From Hordeum vulgare subsp. vulgare (Eukaryota; Streptophyta; Magnoliopsida; Poales; Poaceae): 64,000 nucleotides of DNA. Within the stretch, counting starts at the first letter, position 1. The number at the start of each line of letters is the position of its first letter. Below are positions 42,553 to 54,572 of the stretch, piece by piece. The position numbers were made by a program, and so were the translations under genes. The stretch is taken from positions 355,877,823 to 355,941,822 of the forward strand of contig NC_058524.1 of assembly GCF_904849725.1 (NCBI RefSeq), written 5' to 3'. The notes under the pieces were generated by a model. It was given only the letters and a program-made list of their open reading frames with translations, was not told the DNA's origin and made no database searches.

Positions 42553-43844
42553 GTGGCGTCATGAGCTAGGTTCATGCGTAGATGTAATCTCGTGTAGAAC
42601 ACAAAAGTTTTTGTGGGTGTTGATGTTAGATTTGCGGCCCTACTTAGTATTTTCTCGATTTGACGGTATTTTTGATTGAAGCGGCCCGGACCAACATTAC
42701 TCGTACGATTATGAGAGACCGGTTTTATCGAGTAACATGCAACTTGTTGCATAAAGATGACTCGCGGGTGTCTGTTTCTTCAACTTTAGTTGAATTGGAT
42801 TTGACCGAGGCGGTCCTTGGAGAGAGGTTAAATAGCAATTTGCACATCACTGCTGTGGTTTTGCGTAAGTAAGATGCGAACATACTAGATACCCATGGCA
42901 GCTACGTAAAACATGCAACAACAAATTAGAGGATGTCTAACTTGTTTTTGCAGGGTATGCATGTGATGTGATATGGCCGAATACATGATGTGATATATTG
43001 GATGTATGAGATGATCATGTTGTAATAGTTAAATATCGACTTGCACGTCGATGCTACGGCAACCGGCAGGAGTCATAGGGTTGCTTTAAACTAACGTTTG
43101 TGTTTGCAGATGCGTTTACTATATTGCTAGGTTGTAGCTTTAGTAGTAATAGCATAGATAGCACGACAACCTCGAAGTCAGAATGATGATGGAGATCATG
43201 GTGTGGCGCCGGTGATGATGAAGATGATGCCGGTGCTTTGGTGTTGGAGATCAAGAAGCACAAGATCATTGACATATCATGTCACTTATGAATTGCACGT
43301 GATGTTAATCCTTTTATGCACCTTATCTTGCTTAAAACTACGGTAGCATTATAAGTGACCCCTCAGTAAAATTTCAAGATAAAATTGTGTTCTCCCCGAC
43401 TGTGCACCGTTGCGACAGCTCGTCGTTTCAAGACACCACGTGATGATCGGGTGTGATAGACTCAACGTTCGCATACAACACGTGCAAAATTGTTGCACAC
43501 GTGGAATACTCGGGTTAAACTTGATGAGCCTAGCATGTACAGATATGGCCCCGGAACACAAGAGACCGAAAGGTCGAGCATGAATCAACATGGAGATGTT
43601 CACCACTGAAACTATACTCAACTTACGTGATGATTGGATTTGAGTAAGTGGATTTGGATCAAGCACCACACGAATGACTAGAGGGATGTCTATTTGAGTG
43701 GGATTCTTAAGTAATATGATTAATTGAACTAATTATCATGAACATAGTCTAAAGGTCTTTGCAAATAGTGTTGTAAATTGCGTTGTAGCTCTACTATTTT
43801 TATATGTTCCTAGAGAAAATATGGTTGAAAGATGCAAGTAGCAA
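42553..43844 (+). other. 5' leader of the Angela-type Copia, no gene
   Basis: Begins GTGGCGTCATGAGCTAGG, a degraded primer binding site. It continues as the long untranslated leader usual for this group. I see no coding region; short frames here are not supported. Confidence 0.7.
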
Positions 43845-44599
43845 CTTTGCGGACTGAGTCCATGAACTGAGGATTGTCCTCATTTCTGCGCAGAAGGCTT
43901 ATGTCCTTAATGCACCGCTCGGTGTACTGCACCTCGAGCGTCGTCTGTGGATGTTGCAAACATCTGACATACACGTTTTGATGACTACGTGATAGTTCAG
44001 TGGGTAATACTTAACGGCTTAAAATTGAGGCGCTGAAGACGTTTTTTAACGTCACGGAACATGTGAGATGTTCTAAGAGATGAAATTGGGATTTCATGCT
44101 CGTGCCCTTGTTGAGAGGTATGAGACCTCTGACAAGATTCTTTGTCTACAAAGTAAAAGGAGAAAAGCTCAATCGTTGAGCATGTTCTTAGATTGTCTGA
44201 GTGCAACAATCGCTTGAATCAAGTGGGAGTACTTCTTCTAGATGAGATAGTGATGGTTCTCCAAAGTAACTACCATTAAGATGCTAGAGCTTCGTGATGA
44301 ACTATAACATATCAAGGATAGATATGATGATCCTTGAGCGACTCGCAATGTTTGACACTGCGAAAGTAGAAATCAAGTAAGAGCATCAATTGTTGATGGT
44401 TAGCAAAACCACTAGTTTCAAGAAGGGCAAGGGCTAGAAGGGATACTTCTTGAAACGGCAAACCAGTTGCTGCTCCAATCAAGAAACCCATGGTTTGACC
44501 CAAACCCGAGACTAAGTGCTTCTGTTATGAGGGGAACGGTCACTGAGGCGGAGCTACCCTAGATACTTGGTAGATAAGAAGGCTGGCAAAGTCGACAGA
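43845..44599 (+). pseudogene. gag: Gag remnant of the Angela-type Copia
   Basis: Plus-strand pieces in shifting frames: 'LRIVLISAQKAYVLNAPLG' (about 43868-43924), 'ISRIDMMILERLAMFDTAKVEI' and 'EHQLLMVSKTTSFKKGKG' with 'KGYFLKRQ' (about 44385-44455). These are parts of a UBN2-type gag and its basic tail. Many stops and indels; the zinc knuckle is not intact. Confidence 0.7.
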
Positions 44600-44692
44600 A
44601 GTATATTGGATATACATGATATTGATGTGTACTTTACTAGTACTCCTAGTAGCACGAGGGTATTAGATACCGGTTCAGTTGCTAAGTGTTAG
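44600..44692 (+). pseudogene. pol: Protease remnant of the Angela-type Copia (Asp-Thr-Gly present)
   Basis: Reads 'VYFTSTPSSTRVLDTGSVAKC' in two short blocks and then a TAG; the catalytic Asp-Thr-Gly is at 44666-44674. Element A is inserted 59 bp further on. Confidence 0.75.
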
Positions 44693-44750
44693 TAACTCGA
44701 AATGAAAGCTATGGTATAAACGGAGACTCGGTAAAGGCGAGGTGACGATA

Positions 44751-47700
44751 TGTCATGCCCAAGATGCGACCCTATCCTCAATTTGGCACGAAGGCCGTGT
44801 CAGGGATAGAAGTGCATCTCATCGTGTCGCGAGAATGGATATCGTTACAAGTACATGTACTGAAAAGAAGAGATATATATATAGAATTGGCTTACACTCG
44901 CCACAAGCTACATCAGAGTCACATCAGTACAATACATAATCATCATGAAGAAGAGCAGGGTCTGACTATGGACGAAAACAAAGGATAAAAGAAGAACGAC
45001 ATCTATCCTTGCTATCCCAGGCTGCTGGCCTAGAACCCATCCTAGATCGATGATGAAGAAGAAGAAGAAACTCGAAATGAACAATTAATGCGCTCGCGTC
45101 AAGTAACCTTTACATGTACCTGCAACTGGTGTTGTAGTAATCTGTGAGCCACAGGGGACTCAGCAATCTCATTTCCAAAGGTATCAAGACTAGCAAGCTT
45201 AATGGGTGAGGTATGGTTAAGTGGTGAGGTTGCAGCAGCGGCTAAGCATATATGAGGTGGCTAAACTTACGAGTTCAAGAATTAAGAGGGGGAAGATCTA
45301 CGCATAGCGTACGTGACTAGTAATGATCAAATGAATGATCCTGAACACCTACCTACGTCAGACATAACCCCACCGTGTCCTCGATAGGAGAAGGAACTTA
45401 CGAAAGACACAATCACGGTTACGCACACGGTTGGCATATTTTAATTAAGTAAGTTCAAGTTATCTAGAACCAGTGTTAAACAAAGTTTCAACGTTGCCAC
45501 ATAACCGCGGGCACGGCTTTCCGAATGATTTAACCCTGTAGGGATGCTCCAACTAGTCCATCACAAATTACCACAAGCCGCATAGAAATCCTCGATCACG
45601 ACACTCGCGATCTCGTCGGATTCCTTAGTGGAAAACCTCAACTCTGAGATTACCCAAAGCATCACCGGAATCCCGATGCACAAGATATCTCGTCAATGGT
45701 AAAACTAATCCAGCAAGGTCACCCGACGTGTCGACGATCCTGATAGGAGCCGCGTATCTCGTTCTCAGGACACGACGGATAAGCTACGCGTATGATGGCC
45801 TGATAGAAATCACCCAAGTTTCCCTGGGTTGGCCCCGCACAGTTCTCTATTTTGCACCAGCACCATGACCACTGGCCCCCTTGTATTATGTAGAATTACT
45901 GCTCGGGTAGCGCTAACTCCCTATGCATTTCAGTGTTAACAAATTTCTATGTTGGGCAAATGTAGTACCAATGTTGGGCCTTGCCAGAACAGCTTTAATC
46001 CAAAACGAATTATCAAGGGGGTCCTCATAACAACCCCAATTGAGTTAGGAGCGCTCATTTATGGAACGTAACACCGGTAGCCAAAACTGAGGGGGCAAAG
46101 GTGGAACAAAACACCAGGCTAGAAAGGCCAAGCCTTCCACCTTTTACCAAGTATATAGGTGCATTAAATTAAATAGCATTTAATAGGGTGATATAACAAG
46201 GAACCCATGTTTTCACATGGAAGCAACTGCATCTGCAACTAGCAACACTAACTGAGTGTTAAGCAATCGGTAACATAGCCAATCAATGGTTTGCTAGGTT
46301 GAAGGTTTTCATGGCATTGTTGAGAGGCTGATATTTAACATGTGGCCGGCAACGAGACATAATCGATAGCATCGAAATAACTAGCATGGCAATGATAGTA
46401 ATGGTATCTGGGGAAATGGTCATCTTGCCTGAGATCCTGCTTGGAAGAAGAATGACTCCGTGAAGCAGACGAACCGATGTAGTCGAACGGGTCCTCACAT
46501 CCGACACGCTTGCGGAGCTCTATCGATACGGGGGAAACCGGGAACAAGCATCAACACACGAGATTTACCACACGATGCACAACACATATGATGCATGAGC
46601 AGTTGAACACATGCAAGTCACGGCATGTCAAATCACAACAACCATACACTACACATTAAGTGAAGTTCAATATGCAACGAGTTGCATATTGATGAAACTC
46701 CACGTTTAATTATTTAGTTCTATCCCGAGTAGATACATGGCATATTAAATATGGTTAAACATGTCAAGAGGTGAAACGTTATTAAACTACCTATCTAGGC
46801 ATCTTTAAATGAGGTCGGAAATGACATATAGCACCTCTGAAACGACCTCACATGTTAATTTACAATTTTGTCTAGATCTGAACTAACACATTTAATTAGT
46901 TGTTAAACATCAAAACAAAAAGGTTCACGTGATTCTACGCGTCGTGACAAGCAACTTACACATAGAGATGATCTCCAACGGAGCTACGAATCAAAAGATA
47001 CGGACACCGCAAGATATGATGGCATGGACGCAATATGTGTGCAACGACGGTCACGAGCACTTCAAAACATACAACCAGCAAGATAAAATGAAATTAACCG
47101 AGATTCTAAGCAGCTTTCATGTAGGACACGATCAAATCGGAGCAACGGATCAACAACTACGAGCAAAACAAGAATTCACTACAATCTGCCAAAATCACCC
47201 ACATAGCATTTTCTACACCCCACAACTACGAGCTACCAAACTCCAATATACTCAACCAAGGCATGACACGATAGAGGGCAAGAAGCACTACAAGAAACAA
47301 CTAACAACAACTAGCATGGAAGCATGGAACACTAGCAAAACAAGTCACGAAATGGCTTCTCACACACAGTTTCAGACTTAGTGAAAATAGCAGTTTATGA
47401 AGCTGCAGTTTTCGATCTGAAGCCATATTCACAGCAGCAAAACCATAAGCTACAGGACTCCAAATGGCATGAAAATTCACAACATGCTAGAGAATCTCAA
47501 GGTCTACAACTTACTCCATTGCACCAACCTCAAAAGAGCTACAAAACACAAGATAGAAGCAAGACAAGACAACAACAAAATATAACAGATTCAGACTAGA
47601 CTAAATATCAAAGTTCAACTCTCTAGTTGACAACTTAATCAAACGAAGCACGGAATAAATCCTACGAAAAAGACAAGAGGACAACATGGCAAAATATCGT

Positions 47701-49561
47701 GCGAACTAACTTGCTCAAAAGCTAAAACGAAATACACAGAAAAATCCTATGAATTTTTCTACCCCGAAAACATATAAAACATGTGGGGTTGCAACACAAA
47801 AATATTGCCACACGTAAATGCGAGATATAATCCTAAACATGGAAAATAAACTAGCGGCAAATCCCTACATGCAAAAATACCAATGACTACTCTAAAATAC
47901 ATGGAAAAGGTGTTCCTAAAACATGGACATTTTATCTAAGGCATTCGAGCAATCCGGGCACGCGCGAAAAAATAACTACGGGCAAAAACATTATAGACAA
48001 CACACGATTCTAGGCATACGGCACGCTAATTGACGTCAAACAAATATGCAAGTTGTAAATTCGGATTCTACGAGAAATTCTAAACCAAAACCATATACAA
48101 CTCGCCTTGATCTGATACACGGTTTAAAAGTTTCGGGCAAAAGAAAATATGATTATTTTCTGGAATTTATCTAATTCCAAAAATCTCCTAAATATTTAAT
48201 GGGGCGGACAGGGTGGGCAAGATAGCAAAACAGTGCCTGGGGCGGGACACAACGAGGCAACCAGGGGACTCACACATGGGTTGTGGCCCAAGAGAGGAGG
48301 CGGTCGGTTGGAGGAGGCCTGGAGGGGGCTTGGGCCGGCTCGGCTGGGAGGCCAACTAAGCCTCAGCAGGGTGGCGGTGGAGCTGGCTGCGACCTGGGCC
48401 GGCTCGGGGCCCAGCCGAGCGGGACGCTGGATCGGTCGAGGCAAGCGAGCTCCTCGTCGCTTCGGCACGGGGACTGGCGGCAGCGTTGCGTGCAGCGGAC
48501 GGCGACGAGGACGGCCACGATGCGGAGGGGCCCGGGAGGCGGCGAGGACGGCCCCTCGAGCCGGATCCGACGCAGTTCGGGGGCGGGGGGCGGCGGCGAC
48601 GCATGGCGGCGCGGAGGCCGGAGGGCCTGGCACGTACGTTGGCCGGCGGGACTACAGGGAGGTGAGGCGGCGAGAGGAGCAGGCGGCGGCGGCCCCTTCT
48701 GGACCGGATCCGGCTAGCGGAGGGAGATCCGGCGAGCTCGCGCCGACGGGCACTACTCCGGCGAGGGGAGGCGCGCGAGCAGCATGGGAAGCGGCTGGGA
48801 GGAGGCCTCGGGCAGGAGCTCGGGAGGCAAATCAGGGGCGACGGCGGCGGCTCGGGCCCGGGCGGGCCTGCGATGGGCTCGGCTGGCCTGCGGGGCTGGG
48901 GGAGAGAGGTTGCAGGAGGATTAGGGTTTCGGGATAGGTGGGCGCGGTTCCCGAGGCAGTGGGCTGCTGTCCAAAAATAATAGTAGGAGGGTCTATATAT
49001 AGAGAAGAGGGGCTAGGTTAACCAGAATTTCGTTCCGGATCCAACCGTGCGGTTGGATTCGGACGATTCCGCACGCGGGAACGGGTAAGTGGCCGTGTAG
49101 TGTAGATATCCGGAGACGAGAGGGGAAACGAGCGACCCGGGAACGATTTTAAAAACGACGACAAACGTCCGACGGTAGACCGAATATGGTGCCGCTACGG
49201 TCGACCTTTCGGGTACCAGACTGACTCCGATCGCGACGAAATTTGACAGGTGGCCTACCTATAACTAATCACGACCGCATGCCAAGTTTCACCCCGATCA
49301 GAGAAAGTTTTGAACACACTTTTAAAACAGGGTTTTGACGATGACGCGGGCGCGTGCGTGTGCGGTCGGGCTCAGAACGGACAACGACGTGAACCGGCAA
49401 CGAACAACGGATGCAAGTTTCGAAAACTGGCGGCAACGGAGATGCTGATGCAGTGCAGATGATGCGAATGATGCGATGATTATGCGACAAAAGAAAATAG
49501 ACACATGACGAAAACGGAATAGAAGGGGAATCTTCTGGAACGTCGGCATCGGGCTGTCACA
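44751..49561. mobile_element. Element A-solo: 4.8 kb solo-LTR-like insertion (large-LTR/LARD type)
   Basis: Starts TGTCATGCCC (44751), ends GGGCTGTCACA (49561), flanked by a perfect duplication CGATA (44746-44750, 49562-49566). No gag, pol, primer binding site, purine tract or internal direct repeat is seen, so a solo LTR of a large-LTR family (Sukkula-like, name tentative) fits best. Minus orientation is favoured. On that strand a TATATATAG (48990-49000) sits about 560 bp from the TGTGACAGCCC end and is followed by a GC-rich leader with AAACCCTAATCC. Confidence 0.75.
48190..48960. other. GC-rich leader-like segment of element A-solo
   Basis: About 770 bp of very GC-rich DNA between AT-rich flanks. 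Long frames exist on both strands because of base composition (for example 48233-48937 plus, Gly/Arg/Ala only). I see no domain. On the minus strand it lies just after the TATA box and is probably the transcribed LTR leader. Confidence 0.55.
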
Positions 49562-49566
49562 CGATA

Positions 49567-50538
49567 TGTGTTGGAAATGTTTCCAAGGTTGATGTGATCA
49601 AACATCGCACACTCCCTCTACCATCGGGACTAGTGTTAAACCGAAATAATTGTTATTTGGTGTTTGCGTTGAGCATGAACAAGATTAGATCGTGTATATT
49701 GCAATAGTATTATTCATTTAAAGAGAATAATGGTTATTCTATTTGCTTGAATAAATACCTTCAATGGTTTATTGAATCACGATTGTAGTGATACACATGT
49801 TCATAATATTGATGTCGAAAGATACAAAGTAGTAATGATAGTGCCACTTACTTGTGGCACTGCTGCTTGAGTCATGTTTGTGTAAAATGCATGAAGAAGC
49901 TCCATGCTGATGGATCCTTGTACTCACTCATTTTTGAAACGTTTCAGACTTGCAAACCATACCTAATGGTATAAACACATGAAGAAGCTCTATGCAGATG
50001 GATTGTTTGGACTTACTTGATTTCGAATCACTTGAGACATGCAAATCATACCACATGGAACAAGAAAGTAACTTGTTGGAAGTAATACATTTTGATGTGT
50101 GCAGTCCAAATGAGTGCTGAGTCATCCAGTGGATATCGTTATGTTCTTACTTCACTAATGATTTGAGTAGATATAGTAGTATTTACTTGATGAATCACAA
50201 GTCTGAAATATTGAAAAGTTCAAATCTATTTCAGAGTGAAGATCGTCGTGACAAGAGGATAAACTGTCTACGATATGATCATAGAGATGAGTATCTGAGT
50301 TGCGAGTTTTTTTACACAGTTAAGACAATGTGGAAATTGTTTCGCAATTCATGCCACCTAGAACACCATAGTGTGATGGTGTGTCTGAACGTCATAGCCG
50401 CACCCTATTTGATATGGTGCATACTATGATGTCTCTTATCGAATTACCACTATCGTTTATGGGTTAAGGATTAGAGACAACCGCATTCACTTTAAATAGG
50501 GCACCGTGTATTTCCGTTGAGATGACAAAGTTTGAACT
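49567..50538 (+). pseudogene. pol: Pre-integrase and integrase remnants of the Angela-type Copia
   Basis: After the duplication the Copia resumes. 'KCMKKLHADGSLYSLIFETFQTC' (about 49888-49955) is the GAG-pre-integrase zinc region with the first Cys/His partly lost. Integrase core pieces follow ('SSGYRYVLTSLMI', 'RITTIVYGLRIRDN') with numerous stops. No complete catalytic triad can be read. Confidence 0.7.
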
Positions 50539-50950
50539 ATGGTTTCGAGAAACCTGAGCGGTCGTTTCTTGAAAGTTTGGGGCTGCGACGCTTATGTGAA
50601 AAAGTTTCAGTCTGATAAGCTCGAACCCAAAGCAGATAAATGCATATTCATAGGATATCCAAAACAGTTGGGTACATCTCCTATCTCTGATACGGAAGCA
50701 AAGTATTTGTTTATAGAAACGGGTCGTGTCTCGAGGAAAGGATTCTCTCGAAAGAATTGAGTGGGAAGGTGGTGGAACTTGATGAGGTTATTGAACCGTC
50801 ACTTCAACCAGGGTGTAGCAGGGCGCAGGAAGTTCTTCGTGTGGCGCCTACGCCAATTGAGGTGGAAACTGATGATAGTGATCATTGAGCTTCGGATCAA
50901 GTTACTACAAACCTCGTAGGTCGACAAGGTCGTGTACTGCTACAGAGTAG
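50539..50950 (+). pseudogene. pol: Integrase C-terminal piece of the Angela-type Copia
   Basis: The open frame 50539-50760 reads 'FLKVWGCDAYVKKFQSDKLEP' and 'KCIFIGYPKQLG', the conserved segment after the Copia integrase catalytic core. It then goes out of frame into the acidic linker ('EVETDDSDH' type). Confidence 0.75.
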
Positions 50951-51984
50951 TACCGTAACCCTGTCTTGGAGGTCATGTTGCTGAACAACAATGAACCTAC
51001 GAGCTATGGAGAAGCGATGGTGGGCCCGGATTGCGACAAATGGCTGGAGGCCATGAAATCCGAGGGAGGATCCGTGTATAAAATAAAGTGTAGACTTTGT
51101 AAGAACTACTTTATGGTCACAAGACTGTTAAGTATATATGGATGTTTAAAAGGAAGACAGACGATGATGGTGAAATGTCACCATTAAGAAAAGCTCAACT
51201 TATCGCAAAGATGTTTCCGACAAGTTCAAAGAGTTGACTATGATGAGACTTTCTCACTCGTAGCGATGCTCAAAGTTTGTTGGAATTATGTTAGTAGTTG
51301 CTGCATTATTTATGAAATATTGCACGTAGGATATCAAAACATTGTTTCCTCGACGGTTTCTTGAGGAAAGGTTGTATGTGATGCAACCAGAAGGTTTTGT
51401 CGATCCTAAGTATGCAAGCTCCAGCGAACCTTCTATGGACTGGTGCAAGCATCTCGAAGTTGGAATATATGCTTTTATGAGATGATCAAAGCTTTTGGGT
51501 TAATACAAGGTTTATGAGTAACTTGTATTTCCAAAGAAGTGAGTGGGAGCACTATAGAATTTATGATAAGTATATGTGGTTGACATACTGTTGATCGGAA
51601 GTAATGTAGAATTTTTGTAAAGCATAAAGGGTTGTTTGAAAGGAGTTTCTCAAAGTCAAACCTGGACAGAGCTACTTGAACATTGAGCATCAAGATCTAT
51701 AGAGATAGATCGAAACGCTTAACAGAACTTCCAATGAAATGCATGCCTTGACAAGTTTTTGAAGGAGTTCAAAATATATCAACAAAGGAGTTCTTGGCTG
51801 TGTTGTAAGGTGTGAATTTGAGTAAGACTCAAAAGCCCGACCACGACACACAGATCTGAAAGGTTCAGAACCGTTAACTAAAAACCTCTCTCACAGGAAA
51901 GACATGATCGAACCCCAGAACTTCATGGGTGTTAGATTCATTACAATCACATAGTGATGTGAACTAGATTATTGACTCTAGTGC
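50951..51984 (+). pseudogene. pol: RT remnant of the Angela-type Copia, YVDD changed to YVVD
   Basis: Starts 'EVMLLNNNEPTSYGEAM' and 'KWLEAMKSE', then decays. 'MQPEGFVDPKYAS' is readable at about 51390. The catalytic box reads Tyr-Val-Val-Asp (51573-51584; GTT in place of GAT). The fingers before it and almost all of RNase H after 51700 are deleted; only the last part near 51880-51960 is recognisable. Not functional. Confidence 0.75.
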
Positions 51985-51995
51985 AAGTGGGAGAC
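51985..51995 (+). other. Polypurine tract of the Angela-type Copia
   Basis: AAGTGGGAGAC directly before the 3' LTR. Confidence 0.8.
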
Positions 51996-53791
51996 TGTTA
52001 GAAATATGCCCTAGAGGCAATAATAAATTGGTAATTATTATATTTCCTTGTTCATAATAATCATTTATCATCCATGCTAGAATTGTATGGATTGGAAACT
52101 CAAATACATGTGTGGATACATAGACAACACACTGTCCCAGTGAGCCTCTAGTTGACTAGTTCGTTGATCAAAGATGGTCAAGGTTTCTTGGACATAGGAA
52201 AGTGTTGTCACTTGATAACGGGATCACATCATTGGTAGAATGATGTGATGGACAAGACCCAAACAATAAACGTAGCATATGATTGTGTCAGTTTATTATT
52301 ACTATTTTCTGCATGTCAATGTATCTGTTCCTATGACCATGAGATCATGTAACTCCTTGACACTGAGGAATACCGTGTGCTTTATCAAACGTTGCAACGT
52401 AAATGGGTGACTGTAAAGGTGCTCTACAGGTATCTCCAAAGGTGTCTGTTGGGTTGGCATGGATCAACACTGGGATTTGTCACTCTGTGTGACGGAGAGG
52501 TATCTCGGGGCCCACTCGGTAATACAACATCACAACAAGCCTTGCAAGAAATGTGACTAAGGAGTTAGTTACGGGATCTTGTATTATGGAATGAGTAAAG
52601 AGACTTACCGGCAACAAGATTGAACTAGGTATAGAGATACCACGATCGAATCTCGAGCAAGTAACATACCTAAGGACAAAGGGAATAGTATACGGGATTA
52701 TATGAATCCTTGACATAGAGGTTCAACCCATAGATATCTTCGTAGAATATGTAGGAACCAATATGGACTTTCAGGTCCCGCTATTGGTTATTGACCAAAA
52801 AGTGTCTCTGGTCATGTCTGCATAGTTCTCGAACCCGTAGGGTCTGCACACTTAAGGTTCGGTGACGTTACTGTATAGTTGAGTTATATGGGTTGGTGAC
52901 CGAAGTTTTATTCGGAGTCCCAGATGAGATACCGGATGTCGCGAGGAGTTCCGAAATGGTCCATAAACGAAGATTGATATATAGGAAGTTGGTGTTTGGA
53001 TTCCGGAAGGTTTTTGGGCAATGTCGGCAGTGTACCGGGAGTGATGAATGGGTTCCGGGGGCCCACTGGGTGGGCCCACCATGCCCCAAGGGGTCCACGT
53101 GGGTTTATTGGATGTGCAATAAGGCATAATGGGATGACAAATCATCCAAGGAAACCCATGAGGAAAAAGTGGAAAATCCAAAAGAGGTGGGAAACTAAGG
53201 AAGGAGTCCTAATCCAAGTGGGATTGGAGGAGGACTCCTCCCTTCCGCACTTCGGCCGACCCAAGGAGGACTTCCTTGGCGCGCCAAGGCTGCCTCCCCC
53301 CTCCTCCTATATATACTAGAGGTTTAGGGCTTTTGAGACAGAACTTTGCCACGTGCTGCCCTCTCCTCTAGATCGTAGTTCTTCCTCTAGATCGGTTTTC
53401 TACGGAGCTTGGGCGGAGCCCTGCAGGAATAGATCATCACCATCACCGACGCGTCATCACGGTGCCGGAGAACTCATATACTTCCCCGCCCCTCTTTATG
53501 GATCAAGAAGGCGGAGATCATCATCGAGTTGTACGTGTGCGGGATGCGGAGGTGCCGTCCGTTCGGCACTTGATCGGGACGGTTCACGAGACGGTTCGTG
53601 GGATGGATCATGGGACGGTTCATTTGACGGATCGTGAAGACGTACCACTACATCAACCGCGTTTATTAACAATTTCTTTAGAGATCTACAAGGGTATGTG
53701 GATCCAATCTCCCTCTCCTAGATGAACATCACCATGATAGGTCTTCGTGTGCGTAGGAATTTTTTTGTCTCCCATGCAACATTCCCCAACA
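51996..53791 (+). repeat. 3' LTR of the Angela-type Copia
   Basis: 1796 bp, same ends as the 5' LTR. TATATATA at 53308-53315; the five-unit 12-bp minisatellite at 53576-53635. Many scattered differences from the 5' LTR indicate an old insertion. No gene. Confidence 0.93.
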
Positions 53792-53796
53792 CCCTC

Positions 53797-54567
53797 ATCG
53801 GAGGCTCCCACCCCAGACACCTCGGCCGTCGCGGAACCCAGGCCTGCTCCGTCTCCTCAGGCTACGGGCTCACGAGGGATCGCCTGGCGCCGCTCGTCCA
53901 TGACAGCCTCGTTCCCAAGGCTGCCTAAGGACGGATGGAGGCTCGACTGCGGAATCCGGACGGCGTCTTCCCTGCTTCGGTCGCCTCCGAGTCCTGGTCG
54001 CTTCTGTTTTCGCCCGAGGATGAGTCCGTCATGGGGGAGTCCTTGTGTGGCCCAATGACCCCACACGTAGAAGGCGGGCATTTTCATGACAATTCCCTAC
54101 ATGTCGTCGCAGGCGTATAGCGGCGGTGTGGCCAGTAGGAGGTCCTAAGGGTAGGGACCTAGCAAAGCCCCCAAGGTTTCGTCCAACTTGTCGTACATCA
54201 GGCCGCTTACATGTAGGCACATCGGATCACCATGAGCGGTGAACTCCCACAAGGAGCGCCATTGCACGTGAAGTAGCGCAACGCGATTCCCCAAGAACTC
54301 CTTGATTATCATCGCCCCCGTCAGGCGGGCCTCCGTGAGGGAGGCGATTCGTTCCTGGACGGGCCCCGCCCTCGGGTCGGTGACCTTCTTGTGGCTCCAC
54401 TCGGGGGGTTTGCTTAGGTGGACTCAAGGAGGTCACGAGGATTGAGCTCTCCCGGTGCGCATCCATGAAGACCCAGTGGTTCCGGTAGCCCTTGACCATC
54501 TTCACGGCCTTCAGGCGGGTGCACGTGCCTTCGATGTCAACAAAGGAGATGCATGCAGAGCGCTGGC
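53797..54567 (-). pseudogene. Middle part of the antisense PF04195-like ORF
   Basis: The minus frame 54227-54567 contains 'TCTRLKAVKMVKGYRNHWVFMD', given here in its most recognisable part, then a Pro/Gly/Arg-rich stretch. The 'KGYRNHWVF' block is a signature of the plant Gypsy extra ORF with the PF04195 (Transposase_28) domain. 53857-54087 is a further, frame-shifted part. The piece is bounded by the Angela 3' LTR on one side and element B on the other. Confidence 0.65.
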
Positions 54568-54572
54568 CCTCG

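Larger units (their letters stand above)
40768..53791 (+). mobile_element. Angela/WIS/BARE-1-type Copia, degenerate, with element A nested inside
   Basis: LTRs at 40768-42552 and 51996-53791 start TGTTAGAAATATGCC and end TTCCCCAACA. Flanks CCGTC (40763-40767) and CCCTC (53792-53796) are a target duplication with one change. Internal remnants of gag, protease (Asp-Thr-Gly), integrase and RT are in order on the plus strand. A 4.8 kb element splits it at 44751-49561. LTR start sequence is the one known for the Angela/BARE/WIS group of Triticeae. Confidence 0.92.

Noticed and set aside
46929..47381. 150-codon plus-strand frame inside element A-solo
   Set aside because: Low-complexity Gln/Thr/His-rich sequence, no recognisable domain, and the surrounding element is noncoding.
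48233..48937. 234-codon plus-strand frame rich in Gly, Arg and Ala
   Set aside because: Base composition effect in a GC-rich LTR leader; long frames exist on both strands there and no domain is visible.
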